This document shows, one piece after another, positions 52,248 to 58,433 of a stretch of 58,433 nt of DNA. The stretch lies in contig JAFVQT010000005.1 of NCBI GenBank assembly GCA_017504655.1, forward strand, positions 1-58,433. Direction: 5' to 3'. Under the pieces are notes generated by a model, which saw only the letters and a list, made by a program, of their open reading frames with translations, did not search any database and was not told where the DNA came from. The position numbers and the translations under genes were made by a program. The DNA is from Clostridia bacterium. GTDB lineage: Bacteria; Bacillota; Clostridia; Christensenellales; Borkfalkiaceae. The first letter of the stretch is position 1. The number at the start of each line of letters is the position of its first letter.

Positions 52248-52889
52248 TTGAAAATAAAGATTGATTTTAAAAACGACTTTCCTACCGTTCATTTAGCAGC
52301 GGGCGATTTTGACTTATACGTAAACGGCTTTAACGGATGCGACACTGTAAAATATGGCAAGGAGTTAAGCGGGCAAACGGCTACGCTGAAAAGCCTTTGC
52401 GAGCTTTCGGATGCAGTTGAAAAAACAGTCGTCTGCGCTTTTGATACAGACAATTACGGCATACTGAAAAAGTCTGTGGGGGTTTTCGATAAGGGCAAGC
52501 TTTTGGGTATCAGCGATATGTCGGTAGCATACAGCGACAGCTTTTATATGCCCGGATGCGGGGGTAAGCTCTATCAAAACAGCGCCTGTAAATTCGGCGT
52601 TGCGGTAGAGGACGACTTGCACTCCTTCAGTCTTTTCAAGTCACTCGCAATTTGCGGAGCAGAGCTTATTATAGCAGTTTCCGACTTTACTAAAAAGGAA
52701 ATCAATTCAATACTCATCAGGGCTTATTCGTATCTGCTTGGTATACCGACCGTTCTTCTGTTTAAAAACGGATGCTACGTTTCAAACGTAAACGGAGAGC
52801 TTATATCTCCCGAGCAAGACGGTATTTACCGTGTCGAGCCCTATACTGATTTTATATTAAAAACCACAAAAACAAGGCTAAAAAGGTAG
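52248..52889 (+). CDS. Nitrilase-fold pseudoenzyme
   Basis: The start is TTG 52248 after AGAGGAG. The 213-aa protein keeps nitrilase (carbon-nitrogen hydrolase) landmarks, for example GVFDKGKLLGISDMSVAYSD and KFGVAVEDDLHSFSLFKSLA, then ICGAELIIAVS. The positions of the catalytic residues are lost: the Cys site (ICYD in enzymes) reads AVED, and the Glu and Lys segments are not recognisable. It is also shorter than usual (about 260-300). I infer a non-catalytic binding protein or a decaying gene. Confidence 0.65.
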   Translation: MKIKIDFKNDFPTVHLAAGDFDLYVNGFNGCDTVKYGKELSGQTATLKSLCELSDAVEKTVVCAFDTDNYGILKKSVGVFDKGKLLGISDMSVAYSDSFYMPGCGGKLYQNSACKFGVAVEDDLHSFSLFKSLAICGAELIIAVSDFTKKEINSILIRAYSYLLGIPTVLLFKNGCYVSNVNGELISPEQDGIYRVEPYTDFILKTTKTRLKR

Positions 52890-52923
52890 TCTATAAGTCG
52901 ATTATTTTACATTTGAGGAAAAT

Positions 52924-53418
52924 ATGTTTAACATAGTATTAGTAGAACCCGAAATACCGCAAAACACAGGCAACATCTCAAGAACGTGCGCCGCTACGCA
53001 TTCTGTGCTACATCTCGTACGCCCGCTCGGCTTTGAGATTTCTGACAGAACGCTCAAAAGAGCCGGACTTGACTATTGGCAATTTTTGGACGTCAGGTAT
53101 TACGACAGCTTTCAAGAGCTTAAAGATAAATATTACGACGGAACAAATTTTTATTTTATGTCGACAAAGGGCGCAAGAGTTTATTCCGACGCTAAATTTA
53201 AAGACGGTGATTTTTTAATCTTCGGCAAAGAATCACACGGGCTTCCCGAGCCACTATTGAAGGAGCATTACGACAAAACCCTGCGCATACCTATGTGGCA
53301 GGACCTGAGAAGCCTGAACCTTTCCAACTCGGTTGCGCTTACCCTTTACGAGGCGCTCAGACAAACCGGCTTTGAGGGACTGAACCCTGAGGGACATTTG
53401 ACCGGAAGATCAGATTAA
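52924..53418 (+). CDS. trmL: tRNA (cytidine(34)-2'-O)-methyltransferase TrmL
   Basis: SPOUT methyltransferase of 164 aa that methylates the wobble base of tRNA-Leu. MFNIVLVEPEIPQNTGNISR opens the protein; LIFGKESHGLPEPLLKEHYD and LRSLNLSNSVALTLYEALRQ are the trefoil-knot SAM-binding motifs. A dispersed-motif copy (52890-52909) stands 15 nt before it. Confidence 0.96.
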   Translation: MFNIVLVEPEIPQNTGNISRTCAATHSVLHLVRPLGFEISDRTLKRAGLDYWQFLDVRYYDSFQELKDKYYDGTNFYFMSTKGARVYSDAKFKDGDFLIFGKESHGLPEPLLKEHYDKTLRIPMWQDLRSLNLSNSVALTLYEALRQTGFEGLNPEGHLTGRSD

Positions 53419-53448
53419 CCCTACAATCACGAGCGAAAAGGAGAAATT

Positions 53449-54126
53449 ATGCACTACCACATAGGCACGATGCTGATAGACGAAAACTTTGACGGCAAGG
53501 TTGAATGCCCCGTTTGCCGTATTCAGAAGAAAATTGACGAAAGACTTACCGAGCAATATCTTGGCGAGGGGGTTATGGAAGACGATACGAGAAAAGAGGT
53601 AAACAAGCTTGGCTTTTGCCTTCATCACTACTCTAAGCTTTACGCATCTCACTCAAAGCTTGGCTTAGCCTTGCAGGTTTCAACAAGGCTCAACACGGTT
53701 ATGGCAAACGTAGATAAGGCTAAAAATGCAAAATCCGCAAAAAAGCAGGCGGAAAACCTTTTAAATTTGGGTAAAACCTGCGTAGTTTGTAAATATCTCG
53801 AAAACCACATGGTAAGATATTATAAAACCATCGCTCAGGTTTACGATAACGTTGCAAGCTTTAAGCAAAGAATAAAGTCGACTCCCGGCTTTTGCTTAGA
53901 GCATTACGCCCAGCTTTTGAACTACTCATCGTTTGCAGGTAAAAAACAAGAAGAATATCTGGCAGATTTGTACGAGGTTGAAAGCAATTTGCTAAATAAC
54001 CTTAAAGGAAGCATTGATGACTTCTGCATACATAACGACTACAGAAATATCGGAAAGCCAATTTCCAAAGAGGCTAAAGAAAGCCTTAAAAATGCATCGT
54101 GCGTGTTTTACGGTGAAGAAAAGTAG
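53449..54126 (+). CDS. DUF6062 family protein
   Basis: The 225-aa protein has four CxxC- or C..H-like clusters: ECPVCRIQKK (about 23-32), GFCLHHYSKL, TCVVCKYLENH and PGFCLEHYAQLL. This repeated C-x2-C and CLxH pattern in a helical frame is typical of DUF6062, probably a metal-binding protein; function unknown. AAAAGGAGAAAT precedes the ATG. Confidence 0.8.
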   Translation: MHYHIGTMLIDENFDGKVECPVCRIQKKIDERLTEQYLGEGVMEDDTRKEVNKLGFCLHHYSKLYASHSKLGLALQVSTRLNTVMANVDKAKNAKSAKKQAENLLNLGKTCVVCKYLENHMVRYYKTIAQVYDNVASFKQRIKSTPGFCLEHYAQLLNYSSFAGKKQEEYLADLYEVESNLLNNLKGSIDDFCIHNDYRNIGKPISKEAKESLKNASCVFYGEEK

Positions 54127-54174
54127 CAAACTCTCCTACTGCACACGCAAAGAAATTTATACAAAACATATCAA

Positions 54175-54214
54175 AAAGCCCCCTATAAGCCGATTAACCG
54201 ACTTATAGGGGGCT
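54175..54214 (+). terminator. Bidirectional terminator made of two dispersed-motif copies
   Basis: AAGCCCCCTATAAG (54175-54188) and CTTATAGGGGGCTT (54201-54214) pair over 14 bp around CCGATTAACCGA. T-rich tracts follow on both strands. The two arms carry the dispersed motif facing each other. Confidence 0.9.
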
Positions 54215-54218
54215 TTTA

Positions 54219-54923
54219 TTAATCATCCAAGGTCTTTTTAAATCTGTAATAGGTCTGCTGGCTTTTAAAGCCCGCCTCGTAAATTATATCCGTAATTTTC
54301 TTGCCGTCACTCTTTAGCAAATTGGCTTGAACGTCGTCATACCTGAGCTTGTTTACGTATGCTGTAAGGTTGGTTTTTGCATATTTATGAAAAACTCTTG
54401 AAACGTGTGCCTCGGTATAGCCAAGCGCTTGCGATACTCCCTTAAGCGATGCCCCGCCCTTATAATTTGCGTGCAGGTACGTGAGAATTTTTCTTATAAG
54501 AGCACTGTCCTCTCCGTATCTCTCATCACCAAACGTCAGTCTGTCGCAAACGAGCGAAAGTATAAAGGTTATTGCACTGTCCCTTACGCTATGCGAGCAA
54601 TCCCCCTCAACGTATCTCTCAACAAGGGCGTACAGCTCATCGCATATAAAGCGGTTTTTTATCACTCTGTTTTTTATAGCCATATTTTTGCGCATTGCGT
54701 TAAACCCACCGAGCAATCTGAAGGGAACGGCAACCTCCTTTAGCTGAGAGCCCTCCTCTATTACTATGCCTTGATAAACCTCATAGCTGTCTACAACGCA
54801 AATTTCGCCGCCACGTATATCGTAGCAAATTCCTCCTACCGTTAGCGACAATCTACCTTTTTTTAAAATATATATTTGTAAATTTGAGCTAAAATTTATT
54901 GTGCATTCTTTGTTGTTGCACAT
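54219..54923 (-). CDS. AraC family transcriptional regulator
   Basis: The 234-aa protein has a cupin-like N-terminal half (about 10-60: LQIYILKKGRLSLTVGGICY, then DIRGGEICVVDS) and a double HTH C-terminus (about 140-234: ALGYTEAHVSRVFHKYAKTN and IIYEAGFKSQQTYYRFKKTL). It is divergent from the DegV gene with a 240-nt gap that may hold its site, though no clear repeat marks it. Effector unknown; a sugar-type inducer is usual for the family. Confidence 0.93.
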   Translation of the reverse strand: MCNNKECTINFSSNLQIYILKKGRLSLTVGGICYDIRGGEICVVDSYEVYQGIVIEEGSQLKEVAVPFRLLGGFNAMRKNMAIKNRVIKNRFICDELYALVERYVEGDCSHSVRDSAITFILSLVCDRLTFGDERYGEDSALIRKILTYLHANYKGGASLKGVSQALGYTEAHVSRVFHKYAKTNLTAYVNKLRYDDVQANLLKSDGKKITDIIYEAGFKSQQTYYRFKKTLDD

Positions 54924-55163
54924 CTTTTAAATCTCCTTAAACAAAGCTGTTTATATTATTATATCAAATTTTGATAACAATTTCAAGGTCTTTAATATAT
55001 TTTTTAGAATTTTTATAATTAATTTTATAATTTCTCCAAATTTAAGCATAAGTCAACTGTACATCAACTTTTTGCCGTCAAAATTTTTCAATCTCTCATC
55101 AATAGTTGAAAAATCAATAATTCTGTGCTATAATAGTTTGGTGAGATTTAACTAAGGAGAAAA

Positions 55164-56039
55164 ATGATGTACCAATTATTTACAGATACGGATACAGACA
55201 TTACACCACAGATTGCAAGTCATTACGGCTATAAGCTAATAAGCATGCCATACTCTCTTTCTACAGGAGAAGAGGTTTTTCCGTACGTTGACTTTGAAGA
55301 ATTCGACTACCACTCCTTTTACGACCTTTTAAGAAAAGGCGAGCTTCCTAAAACGTACGCGTTATCGCCTGCAAAATACATCGAGCATTTTGAGCCGGTA
55401 TTAAAGGAAGGTAAGGATATTTTATACGTTCACTTTTCAAAGGCAATGAGCGCAACGTTCGACTCTATGCGTCTTGCGTGGGAACAGCTTGCTACAAAAT
55501 ACCCTGAAAGAAAGCTTCATTTAATAGACACTAAAGGTATTACCCTGGGTAGCTACAACATCGTTATAGAAATTGGCGAGCTTGCAAAAAAGGGCGCAAC
55601 GGTTGAAGAAATTCAAGCTTGGGCTGAAACTGAGGTTGACAAATTTGCCGTTTATTTCTATGCGGACGACTTAAAATTTTTTGGCAGAAGCGGAAGAGTA
55701 AGCAACTTTAAAGCTGCTATGGGCGGACTCATGGGTATCAGACCGATACTTACCATGAACAGCAAGGGCGTTATGGAATCGGTTTCTAAGGCAAAGGGTA
55801 GACAGGGCGCGATCAACGCTCTGCTTGAATACGTTCGCACTCTTCAAGAGGATATTAAAGCTCACTGTGTTTACATAGGTCATTCGGATGCTTTAGATCA
55901 GGCTAAAGAGGTTGAACGCCTTTTAAAGAAGGAGTACGGCGAGGATTTACAAACAGAAATAGTCGTTGTAAACCCAACCGCAGGAAGCCACTGCGGTCCT
56001 AACACAATAGGCGTAAGCTTCCACGCAAAGCACAGATAA
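55164..56039 (+). CDS. DegV family fatty acid-binding protein
   Basis: The 291-aa DegV protein binds a fatty acid (FakB-type), often for phosphorylation by FakA. YQLFTDTDTDITPQIASHYG opens it (the family has DSSADLP here), with YVHFSKAMSATFDSMRLAWE and GRSGRVSNFKAAMGGLMGIR in the core. AAGGAGAAAA supports either of two adjacent ATGs. The GNAT-like gene follows after 19 nt and is probably co-transcribed. Confidence 0.93.
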   Translation: MMYQLFTDTDTDITPQIASHYGYKLISMPYSLSTGEEVFPYVDFEEFDYHSFYDLLRKGELPKTYALSPAKYIEHFEPVLKEGKDILYVHFSKAMSATFDSMRLAWEQLATKYPERKLHLIDTKGITLGSYNIVIEIGELAKKGATVEEIQAWAETEVDKFAVYFYADDLKFFGRSGRVSNFKAAMGGLMGIRPILTMNSKGVMESVSKAKGRQGAINALLEYVRTLQEDIKAHCVYIGHSDALDQAKEVERLLKKEYGEDLQTEIVVVNPTAGSHCGPNTIGVSFHAKHR

Positions 56040-56058
56040 TTTAAGGATTTAGGAGATT

Positions 56059-57177
56059 ATGGTTACAGTAAAAGAGGTTAAAACCCGCAAAGACGCTAAA
56101 AGCTTTATCAATTTTCCTCTTAATTTATATAAAAACTGCCCTTATTACGTTCCGCCTCTTTACGGCGACGAAAAGGCACTTTTCAAAAAGGAAACTATTT
56201 ATTCCGAACAAGCCGACTCTATATTTTTCTTAGCAGAGGAGAATGGTAAGACGGTAGGCAGAATACAGGGTATATTGCAACGTGTCAGCAACGAAAAGTG
56301 GGCGCAAAAGCGCGTTCGTTTTACTCGCTTTGACAGTATCGACCGTCAGGACGTTGCCGACGCATTATTCGGTGCTGTAGAAAATTGGGCAAAGCAAAAG
56401 GGCATGGAAGAGGTTGTCGGCCCGTTAGGCTACTCCGATTTGGAAAGAGAGGGGCTTTTGATTGAGGGCTTCGATCAAATTTCAACCTTTGAAGAGCAAT
56501 ATAACTACGAGTATTACGCTAAGCTTATCGAAAACGCAGGCTTTAACAAAGAAATCGATTGGATAGAAAACAAGCTTTACGCACCTGAAAAGGTTGACCC
56601 GAGAATACACGACATTTCAAGCCAGATGATGGAAAAATACGGCTTGCGCTTCAGTGACGAAAAAACCTCTCGCCAATTCGTCAAGAAATTTGGCGATGGC
56701 TTTTTTGATATCTTAGACAAGACGTACGTGGAAATTTACCAATCCGTCCCCTTTACGGAAAAAATGAAGCGCGACCTTATTAAAGGCTTCAGCTTGATAG
56801 TAAACGTTGACTACGCCATAGTGATATTGGACAAAAACGACAATATCGTGGCGTTTGCACTTGCCTTCCCCAATATCGGTAAAGACTTAGTCGGATCCAA
56901 GGGCAAATTAACCCCAAGGGTAATTTTAAAATTGTTAAAAACAATCAAAAAGCCCAAATCGGTAGACCTTGCATTAGTAGGTGTGTTACCGGAGTACCGC
57001 CACAAGGCAATCGCGTCGGCAATAGTTGACAGACTTCTTAACAAATTGAGATATTCGGGCATCACCCATGCAGAAACTAATCTTTGCTTAGAAAACAACT
57101 ACCCTATTTTAAATTTGTGGAAGTCCTTTGATACAGTTCAGCACAAGCGCAGAAGAAGCTTTGTAAAGAAAATCTAA
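56059..57177 (+). CDS. GNAT-like acyltransferase family protein, copy B
   Basis: The 372-aa paralogue of the protein at 18255-19382. Both share the N-terminal pattern EVKTRKDAKSFINFPLNLYK, NGKTVGRIQGI near residue 65, and the C-terminal ALVGVLPEYRHKAIASAIVD (GNAT motif A-like). Here the Arg/Gly of the acetyl-CoA loop (R-R-M-G-A in copy A) is replaced (RHKAIA). Behind DegV, it may act on acyl groups; this is a guess. AGGAGATT precedes the ATG. Confidence 0.8.
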   Translation: MVTVKEVKTRKDAKSFINFPLNLYKNCPYYVPPLYGDEKALFKKETIYSEQADSIFFLAEENGKTVGRIQGILQRVSNEKWAQKRVRFTRFDSIDRQDVADALFGAVENWAKQKGMEEVVGPLGYSDLEREGLLIEGFDQISTFEEQYNYEYYAKLIENAGFNKEIDWIENKLYAPEKVDPRIHDISSQMMEKYGLRFSDEKTSRQFVKKFGDGFFDILDKTYVEIYQSVPFTEKMKRDLIKGFSLIVNVDYAIVILDKNDNIVAFALAFPNIGKDLVGSKGKLTPRVILKLLKTIKKPKSVDLALVGVLPEYRHKAIASAIVDRLLNKLRYSGITHAETNLCLENNYPILNLWKSFDTVQHKRRRSFVKKI

Positions 57178-57184
57178 ATACCTT

Positions 57185-57211
57185 AGCCCCGAGAAATAAT
57201 TCTTCGGGGCT
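57185..57211 (+). terminator. Terminator after GNAT copy B
   Basis: AGCCCCGA and TCGGGGCT form an 8-bp stem; TTTTTATT follows. It ends the DegV-GNAT unit. Confidence 0.9.
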
Positions 57212-57240
57212 TTTTATTACAAAAACTATCGATAATCGAC

Positions 57241-57400
57241 TTATACAGGCACATATTTATAACTTATTTTCATTTAACTACTAAATACTCAATTGAAACA
57301 GAGCTTGAAACCGGCACGTAAAAAGAGCACCAATATGGGCGTTCCTCTTAGGGATTTTAATTGAATAAATCATAAAACTCGTCTTTTCTCTGCACCAATA
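57241..57400. other. Intergenic DNA without visible genes
   Basis: The 399-nt space between 57178 and 57577 contains the dispersed motif (57231-57249), the large hairpin at 57402-57456, and otherwise AT-rich DNA in which I see no gene. Confidence 0.5.
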
Positions 57401-57401
57401 A

Positions 57402-57456
57402 AAAATGGATAGCAAAGCCGAGTCCCTACAAGGGATTCGGCTTTGCTACCCATTTT
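57402..57456 (-). terminator. Long bidirectional terminator after the TrkA gene
   Basis: AAATGG-TAGCAAAGCCGA-TCCCT pairs with AGGGA-TCGGCTTTGCTA-CCATTT with three small mismatches around ACA. T-runs follow on both strands. It ends the minus-strand potassium uptake unit. Confidence 0.85.
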
Positions 57457-57576
57457 TTTGTGAGTAAACTAAAATTTTGACACCGTTTTATAGTGGGTGC
57501 AAATTTTAGAATGATGGTGCATTTAGGCGAAAGGCTTTGCACCCATTTCAGTTTGACAAATTGGAATTTGACGGTT

Positions 57577-58227
57577 TTATTTCAATTTTCCCAATTTTGT
57601 CGTGTTTGCAATCACGATCAGTGTAGTTTGAGCATCAAGTACCTGCTCGGGATTGATATTTACGGTGACTTTCTCGCCTTTCTTGATTGCAACGATATTG
57701 AATCCGTATTTTTTACGGAGATTTAATTCAATTAAGTTCTTGCCGCACCACTCGTCTTTCACATCGATCTCAACCATAGACACGTCCTTTGCCAGAGAGA
57801 TCATATCAATAAATCCAGAGCTTAAGAGGTTCTTAGCAAGGCGTATACCAGACTCCTTTTCAGGGAAAACCACTTGATCTGCACCCACACGAAGCAATAT
57901 TTTTTGCTGCATTTCATCCGCACATTTTGCAATAACATTCTTAACGCCTGCCTCCTTGCAAAGCGTGACCGCCATCACACTCGCTTCAAGGTTATTTGCC
58001 ATACATACAATGACCGTATCAATACTTCCAATTCCAAGGCGTGAGATGACCTCCGCATCGGTCACGTCAGCGCATTTACATACGGGCAGATATGCCGCTG
58101 CATCGTTGACGATCTTTTCCTCTGTATCGACTGCAATGACCTCCATGCCGTTCTCCACAAGCTCACGTGCCACGGCTGTGCCGTATCTTCCAAGTCCAAA
58201 GATTGCGTATGTTTTCTTTGTTTTCAT
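57577..58227 (-). CDS. TrkA/KtrA potassium uptake regulator
   Basis: The 216-aa protein begins with a RCK_N Rossmann domain, KTYAIFGLGRYGTAVARELV, then ENGMEVIAVDTEE (Gly-rich NAD/ATP site GLGRYG). A RCK_C domain follows (about 135-216: VKDEWCGKNLIELNLRKKYG). It gates a Trk/Ktr K+ channel. AAAGGAGAAG precedes the ATG; the channel gene ends 12 nt upstream. Codon use looks different from its neighbours (more C and G in third positions), a possible sign of transfer. Confidence 0.92.
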   Translation of the reverse strand: MKTKKTYAIFGLGRYGTAVARELVENGMEVIAVDTEEKIVNDAAAYLPVCKCADVTDAEVISRLGIGSIDTVIVCMANNLEASVMAVTLCKEAGVKNVIAKCADEMQQKILLRVGADQVVFPEKESGIRLAKNLLSSGFIDMISLAKDVSMVEIDVKDEWCGKNLIELNLRKKYGFNIVAIKKGEKVTVNINPEQVLDAQTTLIVIANTTKLGKLK

Positions 58228-58239
58228 TGTTCTTCTCCT

Positions 58240-58433
58240 TTATCCTATACTGATATCTTCCGTCGGCTCTGATATAACATTTTGACTCTCATTTTTGCTT
58301 CCAAGAGCAATAGCCAACGATATTGGACCAACTCTGCCGAAATACATCGTTACGATGATAATTAGTTTTCCAAATGTGTTAAGTGTTGCCGTTAAGTTTC
58401 TTGAAAGACCGACTGTTGCCGTCGCGCTGACCG
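58240..58433 (-). CDS. TrkH/KtrB potassium channel subunit, 5' part beyond window edge
   Basis: The last 64 codons are visible, running off the right edge. TVGLSRNLTATLNTFGKLII, then IVTMYFGRVGPISLAIALGS matches the final filter loop (TVGLS) and last membrane helix of Ktr/Trk channel subunits; a short cytoplasmic tail (NESQNVISEPTEDISIG) follows. It forms the K+-conducting partner of the downstream RCK gene. Confidence 0.85.
   Translation of the reverse strand, partial: VSATATVGLSRNLTATLNTFGKLIIIVTMYFGRVGPISLAIALGSKNESQNVISEPTEDISIG

Overview
The window looks like chromosome of a low-GC, anaerobic-type Clostridia (Firmicutes), probably an uncultured gut lineage. Supporting evidence: SigA-type promoters and strong AGGAGG ribosome binding sites, a CIRCE-controlled hrcA-grpE-dnaK-dnaJ operon, a sporulation-type spoVT-spoVB-yabN cluster, an L21 leader RNA, a DUF4364 protein, and an FtsY without the acidic A domain. 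I cannot name the genus.

Layout. (1) 1-7293: one end of an integrated mobile element. It carries minus-strand small genes of unknown function, a DeoR-like HTH protein, a zinc-ribbon peptide, a LexA/UmuD-like self-cleaving repressor with a palindromic operator, an Imm5-like protein, and at the end a large serine recombinase. (2) 7294-10305: a 1003-aa protein with zinc ribbon, TIR domain, charged helix and BspA-type leucine-rich repeats. Its last repeat is cut off exactly where the element begins, so the element seems to have inserted into it. This is the most striking item. (3) 10376-22915: housekeeping genes on the minus strand (asnS, then plsX-rnc-smc-ftsY; a GNAT-like protein; an overlapping operon of unknown/NUDIX/CPBP protease/dtd/QueG-like). 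(4) 23123-26757: plus strand, a His-less HPr-like protein, DUF4364, TSCPD, MFS, tcdA, rplI. (5) 26858-29970: VanW, a SecB-like protein, a wrecked pyrophosphatase gene, MarR, a nested-hairpin element and tRNA-Val(GAC). (6) 30103-36984: SLC13-type permease, then a promoter-attenuator-small peptide-giant surface protein unit ending in a Hint domain. (7) 37209-42051: GH106-like glycosidase, ogg, rpmA, rplU. (8) 42253-47470: small helical protein and the heat-shock operon. (9) 47840-57177: spoVT-spoVB-yabN-dus, a catalytically dead nitrilase-like protein, trmL, DUF6062, AraC, DegV, and a second GNAT-like paralogue. (10) 57577-58433: a Trk/Ktr potassium uptake pair, the second gene cut by the window edge.

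Beyond genes, a short motif close to CTATAAGTCGATTA recurs about a dozen times, mainly at gene ends and in intergenic DNA. Two hairpins bury ribosome binding sites. A nested set of tetraloop hairpins lies downstream of the tRNA. The strongest candidates for new biology are the TIR-LRR protein and its disruption, the peptide/Hint-protein unit, the dispersed motif and the nested hairpin element.
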